DNA of 64,000 nucleotides from Emmonsiellopsis sp. PD_33 (taxonomy: Eukaryota > Ascomycota > Eurotiomycetes > Onygenales > Ajellomycetaceae): positions 1-64,000 of the forward strand of contig JANTQF010000173.1 of NCBI GenBank assembly GCA_032988165.1, read 5' to 3'. Position numbers and translations under genes: made by a program. Below, one piece after another: positions 25,468 through 37,205 of the stretch. The notes under the pieces are model-generated. The model had not been told where the DNA came from. It made no database searches and saw nothing but the letters and a program-made list of their open reading frames with translations. Positions within the stretch are counted from its first letter, which is position 1; each line of letters begins with the position of its first letter.

Positions 25468-25666
25468 GGACAAAAGTGATAATCTGCGATGGCGTTTTAT
25501 ATTGGTTGGGTTATGATGGGTTTATATAGTACTAGAATATACCTATGACTGAGAATATAATTTCTATCCTCCTGTCTTGTTGTTTCCCCCCCCATCCCGA
25601 CTTTTTAGGGCTTGAAATCCCAAAGAGGATAAATTGGATATTCCGCGCTAGTCCGTATGAGTAAAG

Positions 25667-25682
25667 TCGCGTCGCGTCGCGT
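25667..25682. promoter_or_regulatory. Triple MCB-like repeat upstream of the RNR inhibitor gene
   Basis: Three overlapping TCGCGT units with a 5-bp period (minus strand ACGCGA) lie about 240 bp upstream of the start codon. ACGCGN is the MBF (Swi6/Res/Mbp1) core in yeasts, which drives G1/S genes including ribonucleotide reductase control genes. Function here is inferred from the match and the gene's role. Confidence 0.45.
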
Positions 25683-25917
25683 GGTTGCTCGGCAACTTCA
25701 TTTTCCGGTCCCGATTGGCTCCCCAACCTCCAACTTCACCATCAACATCATCGCATCTCGCAACAACAACCTGCTCACCCATACCCCCGAATCCCTAGCC
25801 AGCGCACCATATCTACCGCTCTCTCACCATAAAATTCAATTATTCAAAATCGCACACCCAAATATCCCTCTCAGCGCTTGTTTCGCCCAATCCCGCCAGG
25901 GACCACTGCCTGCAGCA

Positions 25918-26787
25918 ATGGACCCCCAACCAGCATCCACCGCCTCCCTCTCCAAACGGCGCCGCTTCCAGGTGCCCATAACTAATTACTTCTCCGCTGG
26001 CGACAGCACTTCCACCTCCCATGACACCTCGTCGCATCACAATTACTCCGCCCCAACCTTCTCGCCTGTCCCCGCGATCCCCCACGGAGTGCAATCCTCG
26101 CTATTGGCTGTCGGAATGCGCGTGCGCAAATCAGTGCCTGAGGGGTATAAAACCACAACTCCAAAGCCAAGTCCATACGCATATAGATCCCATGTCTCCG
26201 CAACAGTCACATCCAACACCACGGCCACCTCACATACGCACACAACAACGTACGCCGGACTCGCCCCCTTCTGCGGCGTGTTGAAAACAGGAAATTTGGC
26301 CGTGCAGGTATTCCCGCAACAAGCAGAGCAGATGATTCACAACAACCACTCGCTCGATGAAGAATGGGACAAAGGGTCCATCCCAGCAAGCAGCCAGGAC
26401 TCTGTTGATTCATACACATACACAATCCCCCCATCAAACCCAAACAAGCGCAGCTTCGACCTGGACGATGCAGCAGATTCCGATTCCGATGATCTAGAGG
26501 AATATTCCAGCATCTTCCCACATGGGTTTAATACGATGTGGAAATCTACCATTCCCGTTCCCGCGCCCGTCGCCGCGGCTACTAGATCATCCCGACACAT
26601 TCTGTCGCCGCGATTGGGGCAGAAGACGATGAAGAACCGACAGCAGAAGGTGGGCGGTGGGTACGGGCAGGAGAATTTTGATCCGATATTCATATCCGAG
26701 CCGACGAGTGGTGGTGATTTTGAAGAGGCTGCGTTTCTGAGGAGGAGGGAAGAGGTTGAGGGGGAGGTTGAGATGGGTGGGCTTTGA
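25918..26787 (+). CDS. Spd1/Dif1-type ribonucleotide reductase inhibitor
   Basis: Single-exon gene of 289 residues. Two short conserved blocks stand out in an otherwise low-complexity, Ser/Thr-rich, probably disordered protein: KRRRFQVPITNYF (residues 13-25) and GMRVRKSVPEGYKT (66-79). The second is the signature of the fungal RNR-inhibitor family (Spd1 of S. pombe, Dif1/Sml1-like proteins of budding yeast), which restrain ribonucleotide reductase or hold its small subunit in the nucleus. Residues 18-25 (QVPITNYF) fit the PCNA-interacting PIP-box pattern QxxIxxYF, which suits the family's known replication-coupled destruction in S. pombe. An acidic stretch (DLDDAADSDSDDLEEY) lies near the C-terminal third. 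The start is taken at 25918, since the in-frame sequence further upstream lacks these features. Confidence 0.78.
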   Translation: MDPQPASTASLSKRRRFQVPITNYFSAGDSTSTSHDTSSHHNYSAPTFSPVPAIPHGVQSSLLAVGMRVRKSVPEGYKTTTPKPSPYAYRSHVSATVTSNTTATSHTHTTTYAGLAPFCGVLKTGNLAVQVFPQQAEQMIHNNHSLDEEWDKGSIPASSQDSVDSYTYTIPPSNPNKRSFDLDDAADSDSDDLEEYSSIFPHGFNTMWKSTIPVPAPVAAATRSSRHILSPRLGQKTMKNRQQKVGGGYGQENFDPIFISEPTSGGDFEEAAFLRRREEVEGEVEMGGL

Positions 26788-28486
26788 GGCATGATACCCT
26801 TTCCTTTTTGTTGGGGGGGGGTGTGGAGGATGTTGTTTGTTTTGATCTATTGTTGTATATCTATTTGTTGGTTGGGATGTATTATTTTTGGGCGGCTTGT
26901 TTTATTTATGGCGACTAGTGCATAGCGTTCTACCGGTCTACGCAGGTTTATGGATCGTATTTCCCAGGAGGCCGAAAAGGAAAGGCAGGGAAAAACGGAC
27001 AGAAGATGCCATAGCAAATGGCATGGACCAATGGTTATTGTATATATTACAATGCATCCGCTGGTTGGGTGGGGGGTTTGGTACTTTCTTGTAATCATAT
27101 TTTTTCCCCCGACCTAACAGCGGCAATATTGAGGCTACACCGATCTTTAGCACTCACGGGAGTTGGTTCATAATAGCAATAAATAGAATAAAATATCTTA
27201 TCTTGAATTATAAAAACTATCATCTATTCATTACATTATATTATTCCTTGCCTTGTACTCTGTATACATCTCCACTACCCCTTTTTTCAACCACTCTCTC
27301 TCTCCCTCTCCCCCTGAACTCCCACTCCCACTACCGCCACCTCCCCATTAAAAGCACCGTACGGAGTACTGGTGGTGGATTTTATTTCATTTTTTCAATA
27401 TAATACATAGAAAGAGATTATAATCGTCTGTCAGCTATTGGATATAATATGTTTGTCTGCTTTGTTTCTTTTATCGGAAAACATCCATGCTTGTCCTAGA
27501 TATATATATATATTTCTTATACCGCGGTGGCTCTTTCATCAGCACCACATTAACTGTTCTACAATTATGATAGAACTACGACTGTATTCTGATCGCCAAA
27601 ATCAGTTGGGTTGGAATCGTCAATTTTAATATTTACAAGTTGATGATAAAAAATATGTCCGTATAGCACGAACGCAACGAATGAACTGTCATTCCAAGGA
27701 AAAAAAAAAGATATCCTTCTTTTTTAGTTTTCGTTTCGGGCCTGGGAGGAGGGCAGCTTAAATTAAGAACACATAATATGCAAGGATTAAAAACGATATT
27801 AAATATTCTATTGGATAAAATACATAACCCAAATAAGACACGCCAACAAATCCGACGAATGCAGCTACATTGAAAGAAATAAATGGAACGGACAAATGTT
27901 TAAATACACAAAGCTGAAAGAAAGAAAAGAATTAACACCCTTTCTTTCATTAATATTAATCACAAATCACCACACACAGAAAATGCTCTTGCTTTGAAAA
28001 AAAAGGGTATATATATCAAAAAGGATTATATTGGAACTCTGAGGCATCGTAAAGACGAAAAAGAACCACAGCCCCCCATCAGCCAACCTGCCCACTTTCT
28101 TCCACAAACTAAACCAAACCAATTCAATCGGTTTCAACACGAAATATTAACAAAATTAGATGCAGCGAAGAAAAAGAAATGACATGGTTTAGATCGTTAA
28201 ATGCAGAAAGAAAGAAGAGGGAGGCGGGGGGAGGATTTTCTTCGACTTTTCGGACTCGAAGCCCATTATATTATTTGCCGTCGTTGTTTCTCTTTTCTCG
28301 CTGAAGCGTTCGCGTGGAGGGCCAGCACATTGGTCAGGACGGTTGGTACGCCTTGACGAACCGATCGATACAGACGAGTGCCATGGAGCTGTGGGATATG
28401 GAGTTAAAGACTAGTAGGAAGGCAGAGTTAGCGGCAATGGTCCTAGAAGGAAACAACGTGCAGAATGGGAAAGGAGAATCTAACCT
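26788..28486. other. Convergent intergenic region
   Basis: About 1.7 kb of AT-rich DNA lies between the 3' ends of the RNR-inhibitor gene (+) and the secreted-protein gene (-). It includes a G run (about 26813), a TA repeat near 27500 and many T/A tracts. No gene is supported. Confidence 0.55.
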
Positions 28487-29194
28487 CTATGCGAGTCCAC
28501 CAAGGAGAGAACCAAGGACGGGAAGCGAGTTAGTGAGACCCAGGACGCCCTGGAGCGAGCCGAGAGGGCCGCCAACCTGGCCGAGGACGCCGGTAACGCC
28601 ACCGAGACCACCGAGAAGGTTGCCGGCGAGACGAGTAGCGATAACGTCGAGGGGCAGACCCTTCAGGCCAGGGGCGATCTTATCCTCAACACCAAAGCCC
28701 TTGACAAGGGCCTGGAAGGTGGAAAGAAGCTTCTTGACGGTAGCGGGTTCGACACCCTCGAGGACGGGCAGTTTGCCGTTGGTGGCCTTGTCGACCTTGA
28801 GGGTCTTGGCCATTTGCTTGAGACCAGCCACGATTTCAGCGGAATTCTCAACCGAGACACCCTCGATTTCGACCTCGGCGTCAACTTCGGTGCGGCGGAC
28901 GTTGGCATTCACATCAACGCCCACCTCAATATCTTCATCTTCATCATCTTCGCGGGCCTTGATGGGGACGATGTTGGACGCCTGGCCTATGACGGGGAGA
29001 CCATCAGCAAGGGAGAGTAGGCCCACGCCTTTTACGACGCTTCCGAAAGCAGGGACGAGGCCTCCGAGGACGGCCGTTGAGATGCCGGTGGCGCCGGAGA
29101 GGGCCTCAAGGCCTGGGATTGGGAGGTTGTTGGTGAGGGGAGCAGCAAAGGCGGAGCCAGCCAGGAGGGCGGCAGCAGAGATTGAGAACTTCAT
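28487..29194 (-). CDS. Secreted Gly/Leu-rich protein of unknown function
   Basis: Single exon, 235 residues. The start at 29194 gives a clean signal peptide (MKFSISAAALLAGSAFA, then APLTNNLP). The mature protein has hydrophobic Gly/Leu/Val segments at both ends and an acidic middle part (REDDEDEDIEVGVDVN) with alternating charged residues. The C-terminus is a near-periodic Leu-Gly repeat (LLGGLGGVTGVLGQVGG and on to SLLGGLA). It has no Cys pattern of a hydrophobin and no enzyme motif. A TATA element sits 85 bp upstream. A cell-wall or surface role is only a guess from the composition; the family is not recognised. The long plus-strand frame over the same DNA is its shadow. Confidence 0.75.
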   Translation of the reverse strand: MKFSISAAALLAGSAFAAPLTNNLPIPGLEALSGATGISTAVLGGLVPAFGSVVKGVGLLSLADGLPVIGQASNIVPIKAREDDEDEDIEVGVDVNANVRRTEVDAEVEIEGVSVENSAEIVAGLKQMAKTLKVDKATNGKLPVLEGVEPATVKKLLSTFQALVKGFGVEDKIAPGLKGLPLDVIATRLAGNLLGGLGGVTGVLGQVGGPLGSLQGVLGLTNSLPVLGSLLGGLA

Positions 29195-29278
29195 GGCGGT
29201 GGCGGTGTAAGAAAATGTATTAAATAGGTATATAGCGTTCCTGAAGGACGGACTGTTGTTCAAAAGGAGTGTGATATT

Positions 29279-29286
29279 CTTTTATA
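29279..29286 (-). promoter_or_regulatory. TATA box of the secreted-protein gene
   Basis: The minus strand reads TATAAAAG 85 bp upstream of the start codon at 29194. A second TATAAAG-like element lies near 29400. The strong TATA fits a highly or conditionally expressed secreted protein. Confidence 0.45.
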
Positions 29287-29299
29287 AAAAAAAAGAACG

Positions 29300-32200
29300 T
29301 GGGATATGCCAAAAGACCGTGGGGAGGGTTGGGAGCGAAAATGAAGGATGGAGAGAAAAAAAAAGCAAGAGAAAGGAAGAAGCATCCCTTGCTTCTCTTT
29401 ATATTCCTGTGTCGGACGGGAACGCATGCCCTGGCATCCAAAGGGCACAAGCACAAATCTCAACGGAAATAGAGATCAACGGAACCCTCAACTGCCCCCC
29501 CTTGGTTCGGGATAAGCTAAACCATGACGCTTGGCCGGGCGAGAGGCGTTCCTGCATTTCAAACCAGACAATTAGCTTGCCTCTCTTTGGTCTATCAACA
29601 AGCCAATGCGACTGAGCGGTGAATCAAACGCCTTTCCCAACTTGCCGTGGGAGACTTGAAAGCCCTCAAAAACAAATAGTTAAGCGGGTCCTCAATTTCA
29701 CGAATTGCATGCTCCCGTTAATGAAAACCTGATAATGAAAGCAGGAAAGAAAAAGCAAAAACCAAAAGTTTATGTTGTGTCTGTAATATTCGGGGGTCAT
29801 ACTAGTAGGTAGGCTATTCCCCGACCCATGGCTGGGTACACAGCGTCTGTATTTCCTGTAATATGCCACATTCCAACGCGGACTTCGTACGGGTTGGAAT
29901 AGTAACATTCATGGCGGAGGGAAACAGACATTCAGCAAGGGAGAGATGCATTTTGTTCTGTTCTGTTCCATTCTGACCAAACACATCAGCCTCTGCCGTT
30001 GGCATTGAGAATGTTGATACTGCCCGCATATCTCCTGACGATCGCAATTCACTCGCCCAAAGTCAAAGCGGGCAGCCAGTGCCAGGATACGGCATCAGAA
30101 CATGCGCTGACGTCCATCTTGTCCGGAAATATGCCTGGGAACAAGTGATCCGCCCAGGGTGATTCCAAGAAGGTCAGACTTGGCTTGGGGGACGTTGGCA
30201 GATTGATCGATCCTGATCCAGCGAGCTAGCCCCTAGCCTGAGGTAAAAATATGGGGCTCTTGGACTGAGGAGACGGATAGCGCGCATTTTGACGGTGGAA
30301 AAGAAAAGAGGTTGAGAGAGCGCTGGAAATTGGGATTTGATGACAGCCACCACGGGCGATCCCTAACAACTCAGGATTCACCATCACAGTCTTGCTTTTT
30401 CTGGCTGGTCTTTGTTTTTCCTATTGGATGGATTGGTTTCTGGAAATTGGATTGACAAAAGACACGTCCTGTTATTGAGTCTTGGCTGCAGACTGCGGAG
30501 GAAGAATGTATCTGTATCCTTCACGGGAATTGTGCCTTGACGTTGGGCAGTTGTTGGCGGCAAATCTGTGCGTCGGAAGGCAGCCGGGCAAGCGGGGCTG
30601 GAATCGGCAGCGGCGGCACCCTAAGCATTTAGCGGGTCTTAGGGGCTGGTCATGCCTGGAGTGGCCCCCTGGCCCCTAAGTTTAGGCGCTAGCAAGGCCT
30701 AAATCTCCCCCTTACACCCAGCAGATCATCATGGGTTGGTGGTGGTTCAGATCTCATTTCCCCAGTCGGCCGATCTGCTAAGTCAATTATCAACTACATA
30801 AGTTAGTTATCTTTTCCCTCCATCGTCCCCTCAAACCACGCGATGTTGTAGCCGCTGAGGAAAGTCGAGTTCAAGGCGAGAAGTAGATATCTCGGAAAGA
30901 CGCACCCAAACTCAACTCAGGGGTGGAATATACATACTTCCTCTCCCTGTCTTTGTCTAGCTTGTTTGGCGCTTATCCGCATCCCAGTGTAAGCAGATCA
31001 CATCCACACACAATGCATGGCCTATTGGCCTATTGAGACCAAGGGGGCCCATAAAATAAAGCTTCCCGCCGGCCAACAATACCTGGGAACTCCCTGGGCC
31101 CTCCCCCTTAGTATGGGGATAATATATCCGCTATTAAAGCGTCAATCACGCTGGTCTCCAGTCAAGGAACAGGAACTCGGGAACGCTCCACCTCCGTCAC
31201 TTGCCGAGTCGTCGGGTGTGTTCTCCTCTCGCTGTGTCTGGTTGGCACTTATTTATTTAGCCGCTGGGGAGTCAATGATGAGCGAATCTCACGCCATACC
31301 GCGGTCAATTCTCGCAGTGAAGTATGCCATTCCCAGGTGAAAACAATATCTCCAAGGACTTCCCTGTCAATCAAGTAGCGAGAGGGACAGGAACTTGGAA
31401 GACGGGGCCGTCAGAAGGGACAAAGCTGAATGGGGGCAATGATAAGAATCCCGCCACCCCTCAGCAACCTTGGAAATGATGGATCCGCCCTCTCTGATGT
31501 TACCAACTCATCTTGAAGAAGAGCAGCGCTTGCTAGTGACATCGTTAGTTAATAACAAGCCATGTCCAAATGCCAAACCTTCCCCAATGGCATGATCCCT
31601 CCAAACCTTCTTGCTCCGTGCTGACTGCCCATCCCCAACCCCCTGGCACACATTCCAAACCCAGCCCCTTCCCCGGGTCACCTCCAGAATCCGAAACGTG
31701 AGCTGAAGACTAGATTATATCCCAGCAAAATCATCCTTGGGAAGCTGGGGGTGCCAAATGCTCATTAATTACCCCCTTTAACCACACCAGAGAGTCGAGC
31801 AGATCCGACAAAACACCCCGAACACCCCCCCCTGCGCCGAGTTCCCCGACTACCTAACATAAAACCCACTACCGTTCCCAGCAATGAACGTGTATGCCGA
31901 TCGCATCAGCATACCCGCGAACTATATAACTACCCCCCTGCGTAGCCTCTAGTCAGCTGAGCTATGCTAGGCGCAAACCCTCTCATTCATCACTCTTGCA
32001 TGCGACTATTGCTTATGCCTCTCATGTAAGAGGCGGGTACATACCGAGCCTGCATGTCCTGGCTGGGAGGGTGGGGGGAAGAACAAAAGGAGGAGGAGGA
32101 AAAGTTGAATTCTTTTTGCGGAGATGCCATTATCGCTCAAGAGGGGAAAGAAAAGCAAAAATGACTAAAAACTACCATGTAGTTAACTATAACCACAAAT

Positions 32201-32867
32201 CATGCCCTCCCTCCTTAACCCCATTGTTAGAGATGACAGGATATGTAGCTTGTACTATCATAGATGGATAGTCTTGTGATAGTCACAATCATACAGCTGA
32301 GTTAGCTGGTGGTGCTAGGCTGGTCTGGTAGCATTATCGAAGTTTCTTCTGCCTATCTATCCGGGCTATTTGAAATCTTAGGAAGAAAAGGGGATGGATG
32401 TTGGTACGTTGGTAGTGGAGAACTTGTATTCCTTGCCAACGGACCTACTCCGTAGTTAGCAATGGAATGAATCAGCAAAGAAGGCAGCTTTGTAACCAAT
32501 TCGATTGATCTAGCTAGGTAGGTAGGGAAATTGGTATGTTTTGCAAAGGATGGATGGATGGATTGTGGCAGGAGAGGGAATTTGGTGAGAGATATGGATA
32601 CACTATGTATGTATGTATGTTAAGAGACAGCAAAACAGGAGAGTCGACGGCAAGATAGGCTGAGCAAAGCAAGGCAGAGAAGAAAGAACAATGACATCAG
32701 AAAGGAATCCCACGCAATAACTAGAACTAGCGTCAAATAAATCCAGAAGAGAAAAGAACCCCGCAAGCCAGGAGAATTATTCGAAAAAGAAAAGGGGGGG
32801 GGGGAGGGAAAAGGTAATCCGGGGAAGAAGCAAGGTACACAGCGCAAATCCATGAAGAGGGATCTAC
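29300..32867. other. Long intergenic region without supported genes
   Basis: About 3.5 kb lies between the secreted-protein promoter and the 3' end of VMA6. Short open frames (for example 31017-31340) have no family motifs, introns or codon bias suggesting genes. Simple repeats occur near its right end: GGTAGGTAGG at about 32517, ATGGATGGATGG at about 32550 and ATGTATGTATGT at about 32604. Confidence 0.5.
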
Positions 32868-34234
32868 TTAAAACACGCTAATATAATTTCCTATCCGCTC
32901 CTTTTGGTTCTGCGCAATGCACTCTGATATCCAGGTGATGTTTCGGATTTCCTGGGGGTTTTCAAATATTTGTTAGTCCATATATATGTAACGCACGGAT
33001 AAAAGAAGAACAATCCAAGTAAGTCTAATATGATAGGTGGGATGGAATGGATGAAGCTCACCTGTTCTCTCAGTTTCACCCACGCATATATGATCGCAGG
33101 CGTGAATTGCCGCGTAAAGGTCAATTTCGAAATTTCCATCTCCTTCTGATAGAACATGTCTTCTAGACTCTTGCCATCACTACTACCACCACCAGCCATA
33201 TTCCCAAGCCCACCGCCGCCGCTCTGGTTAAGTCCGACGGCATCAAAGAAGGCCTTGTAATCGGCAACACCGCTGACGGCCAGCGCCACGCCTTCGACAT
33301 CGTCTGCCCGTGAGAGCATCAGGGAGCCTTCTGGGTACAGTTTCCCGAATTCCGGGTACAGCTTGTTTCGCTCAGCCTTGGACAGTTCTGTGCCGAACGA
33401 GTTGAGCGTGATGTTGATGGAGCGGCGGTCAGCTTCAAATTCCAGCGCTTCGGACATGACTTCGGAGGTCGGGGTGCCTTTTAGGTCTGGCTCGGTATTG
33501 ACGAAACGGTAAAAGTCTTCGAGATAGTTCTTATACAGCATATTCCGGACGATTTCAATGTTCAGTTCGTCTAGATCCTGGTGGCTTAGGCTGCCCTTGA
33601 AGAATGGAGCGAGTGGGGTTTCGACCAGGACGGAGTTATAAAGCTCTTCTATATTCGTCGCGACGCAGAGGACGGGCATTGTCTCGAACCAGCCGAGAGG
33701 ATGGCATCGCTCGAGGAGTTCTCGAGTATCGCGCTCGTGCAGGGTGCCGGTGATGAGCAGGGCAACGTTATCGATCATGTAACCGTACGTCAGGTATTCC
33801 ATGAACTTGGCAATCGAGCCGGTTGCCTGTGCTTGGAGGTAGCGGAATTCGGCTACGAGCTTCTCCGTCGTCTTCCCGGCGAGCGCGGAGGTGGAGGGAT
33901 TGGGGGGGAGCGCGGCGAGGAAGTCGCCGTAGGCGGGACCGAGTTGGAGCTTGACATCTACACCCAAAAGTAATACGGCGAGTTAGAATTTCGTATTCCA
34001 ATACAGATATTGGTTGTTCAAAACCCGGCGGGGTAACGGGGAGGGGGTGACATGCCATCGATAGTATCGCATTGCGTCAGGTTTCCGTAGTTCTGAGCCG
34101 TGAGCAGGCTGTTTCGATAACCCCGGACCAGGCCTTCGATGTACCTGGAGAGAATCAGCAAGGGGACTCCGCATGGATACAAGCAGCATATCCAGCACTT
34201 ACCCGCCGTTCACGTTGAAAAACAAGCCCTCCAT
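32868..34234 (-). CDS. vma6: V-type ATPase V0 subunit d (Vma6)
   Basis: Spliced model complement(32868..32951, 33062..33957, 34056..34144, 34203..34234), giving 366 residues, the usual size of subunit d. It starts MEGLFFNVNGGYIEGLVRGY and has conserved LTYGYMIDNVALLITGTLH, CHPLGWFETMP and YAWVKLREQEIRNITWISEC segments, ending NYISVF. Subunit d links the membrane V0 ring to the central rotor stalk of the proton pump that acidifies vacuoles. The second intron (33958..34055) has a GC donor (GCATGT) and TAG acceptor; no GT alternative restores the conserved TIDDVKLQLGPAYG reading. The other introns are 110 and 58 nt, GT-AG. The gene diverges from NOP58, sharing a 405-bp promoter region with a CACGTG box. 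Confidence 0.94.
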
Positions 34235-34314
34235 AGCTAGCTGGTGGCACGCATAAGTAGATGTGTCGTCTCGTCCGCCAATGCATCCGGGGATGTTGGA
34301 GGTCGGAGCTGCCC

Positions 34315-34320
34315 CACGTG
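34315..34320. promoter_or_regulatory. CACGTG box in the shared VMA6/NOP58 promoter
   Basis: CACGTGA sits 81 bp upstream of the VMA6 start and 320 bp upstream of NOP58, in the only intergenic space between these divergent genes. Confidence 0.45.
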
Positions 34321-34639
34321 ACCCCATTACATAAGCGGCCTGTTTTCTGCCGCCGCACACCGGCCACACCGGAGCTTGGGATTTTCCACTTCAAAATTTC
34401 CTCATTTTGCAGGGAACGAAAAAAAAAAGAAATAGCGAAAATCCAACCTCGACGCCAGGAAGGAAACCACCACCGCCCTCCGCCGTCCGCCTCCTCGCCC
34501 CTTCCGCGCGCCGCCGTCTGCCCGCCATCCGCGCCTTCCTTGCGGCTGTTCTGAATCATTGCCGTGGGAGGAAACTGCGCCCGACGCCCCCCCAGCTGCT
34601 CCTGCCAGCTGTGTGCGATTGCCGATAGAGGAAGCCGCC

Positions 34640-36659
34640 ATGACGCTGTTCATCCTCACCGAAACCAGCGCGGGTTATGCCCTGCTCAAGGCCAAGGACA
34701 AGAAGCTGCTCAAGCGCGATGACCTTGCCGCCGATACCGAGACTGCCGAGGGCGTCTCCAACCTGTAAGTCTATGGCCAGCTAGCTGTATAGCCACTGTG
34801 AACGGCCGACTGACAGTTGCGGATAGGATGAAATTGAAGAATTTCCAGAAATTCGACAGTGCCGCTGCAGCTCTCGAAGAGGCCGCCTCTGTTGTGGAGG
34901 GAAAGGTCACCCCCAGATTGGCCAGTCTGCTGGAGTCGATCAAGGACGAGAAAAAGGCCTCCTTGGCCGTTGCTGACCCGAAGCTTGGTATGCCTCAGCC
35001 CCAGCTCAAAATCTCCAGTTTGGGGGATATATTAGGTGAATTACACCGCTAACCACTATTTGTGTGCGAACAGCCAATGCTATCGGCAAGCTCCCCGGAC
35101 TCTCAATCCAGCCCATTGCTGATTCGACTACCGCGGAACTCTACCGTGCCATCAGAGAGCATCTCCCCACTCTGATCCCGGGCCTTTTGCCTGCTGATAT
35201 GTCCACCATGCGTCTGGGTCTGTCCCACTCGCTCGCCAGACACAAGCTCAAGTTCTCGCCCGACAAGATCGACACCATGATTGTCCAGGCCATTGCCCTG
35301 CTCGATGACCTCGACAAGGAACTCAACACCTACGCCATGCGTGTGAAGGAATGGTACGGCTGGCATTTCCCCGAGCTTGCCAAGATCCTTAATGACAACA
35401 TGGCCTACGCCAAGGTTGTCCTGAAAATGGGTATGCGCTCCAACTCTGAGTCTACGGATCTTGCCGATATTCTCCCTGAGGAGATTGAGGCTGCTGTCAA
35501 GGCCGCTGCGGACCGGTCCATGGGTACTGAGATCAGCACGGAGGATCTTGACAACATCCAAGCCCTGGCTGAGGAGGTCGTTGGTTTCTCGGAGTACCGC
35601 CAACAACTCTCGAACTACCTGACTGCTCGTATGACCGCCATCGCACCTAATCTTACCGCTCTGGTTGGAGAACTTGTTGGTGCCCGTTTGATTGCGCACG
35701 CTGGAAGCTTGACCAACCTGTCCAAGAGCCCTGCCAGTACTATTCAGATTTTGGGAGCTGAAAAAGCCCTTTTCCGTGCTTTGAAGACTAAACACGACAC
35801 CCCCAAGTACGGTCTTATCTACCACGCGTCGCTGATTGGTCAAGCCACTGGCAAGAATAAGGGTAAGATGGCTCGTGTCTTGGCCGCGAAAGCCGCTATT
35901 GGTCTCCGTGTTGATGCCCTCACTGAGTGGGCTGTCGATGAGGACGGAAACGAACCTACTGAGGAAGAAAAGGCTGCCCTTGGTATCGAATCAAGATATT
36001 ACCTCGAGAAGAAATTGGCTTTCCTTGAAGGAAAACCAATGAAGCCAAGAGGTGTTGGCATCGCTCCTAACGGTGTCCCTGTCGCTCAACCCAAGAAATG
36101 GGAGATTAACGAAGCTAAGAAATACAACCCCGATGCCGATGGACTTGCTGGGGATGAAGATGCTGCTGCCGAACCGTCGTCGAAGAAGCAGAAGAAGGAC
36201 AAGAAGAAGCTGATCGAGGAAGTCGAGGAGGAGAGTGAGGAGGAATCATCCGACGAGGACGTCGAGATGGAAGACAAGACTGCTGCCAACGGAACGGCTG
36301 CCGAAGAATCATCAGAAGAGGAGTCTTCGTCCGAAGACGAGAAGGCAAAGAAGAGAAAAGAAAAGAAGTCCAAGAAAGAATCCAAGGCCAAGAAGGAACC
36401 AACTGTCGAGGAACTCGCCAAGAAGGCTGGACTCAGTGTCAGCCGGTATGAGCGGAAACTCGAGCGCGGCGAAATCACATTCGACAGTGAAGGAAACCCA
36501 TCCGCTGTCAGCAAGAAGGACGTGAAGAAGGCTAAGAAGGAGTCCAAGAAGGCCGCTAAGGCCGCAGAGAAGGAGGCTGGCAAGAAGCGGAAACGGACAG
36601 AGGATGATGAAGAGACCGAGACGAAGAGCGATAAGAAGAAGAAGAAGAGCAAGGCGTGA
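34640..36659 (+). CDS. nop58: Nucleolar protein Nop58 (box C/D snoRNP core)
   Basis: Spliced model 34640..34764, 34827..34987, 35074..36659, giving 623 residues. It starts [20 protein letters not shown], as Nop58 does. The Nop56/58 N-terminal domain is followed by the coiled-coil/NOSIC region (about 160-270), the Nop domain with [24 protein letters not shown] and [24 protein letters not shown], and a KKE/D-rich charged tail (about 460-623). Nop58 binds box C/D snoRNAs with Nop56, Snu13 and fibrillarin and supports rRNA 2'-O-methylation and pre-rRNA processing. Introns are 62 and 86 nt. The minus-strand frames over the tail are mirror images of the KKE repeats, not genes. Confidence 0.97.
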
Positions 36660-37205
36660 GGGAGATTTTCCTACCATCCTTCGGTGTCTTGTCTTCTTGG
36701 TTTTTCTGTATGATATCATGCTTTCTTGTCGTGTATTCGGTCCTCTCGTTCCTGTCATCTGTTTTCACTTTGTCTAGGCGGGCATTTGTATGGCGAGATT
36801 TATGCTCCTCAGTTTTCCTTACCGCTATATCTTCCTTTTTGTCTCTTGTTTTCTAGGGCGCAGATGGTGCTTGGGTGAGAAAATAGGGTATTTGATTTGA
36901 TTTGATTGAGACTTTTTGAAATCCGTGTTTATATTATTTTTCTGTGCTTTCTTTTTGTCTTATCTGGGTGTTTATAATTTAATTTTCTTTTATATTTCGA
37001 ATTACTGAACCGTATATTGTAACCCATGCTTCTCTCAAAGCTCCGGGGAGCAAATAATCGAAGCCCTACCTGTTAACTTACCCCTCACCGCCTTCCACCT
37101 CCCATTTTCTGCCGTCCAGCTCGAAGCTCAATTCCGCTCCCAAAAGGAAAAAAAATCTCCCCGCACCCCGTCAACCCCCGTCTCTACATACTACAAAAAC
37201 ACACA
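36660..37205. other. Spacer between NOP58 and RPC9
   Basis: T-rich 3' region of NOP58 followed by a pyrimidine-rich RPC9 promoter. No other feature was recognised. Confidence 0.5.

Noticed and set aside
28314..29210. 298-codon plus-strand frame
   Set aside because: It is Arg/Pro/Thr-rich and lies opposite the secreted-protein gene, which has a signal peptide and clean start.
31017..31340. 107-codon open frame
   Set aside because: No motif, no splice context and ordinary spacer composition.
36086..36652. Ser/Phe-rich minus-strand frame
   Set aside because: It is the complement of the Lys/Glu tail of NOP58.
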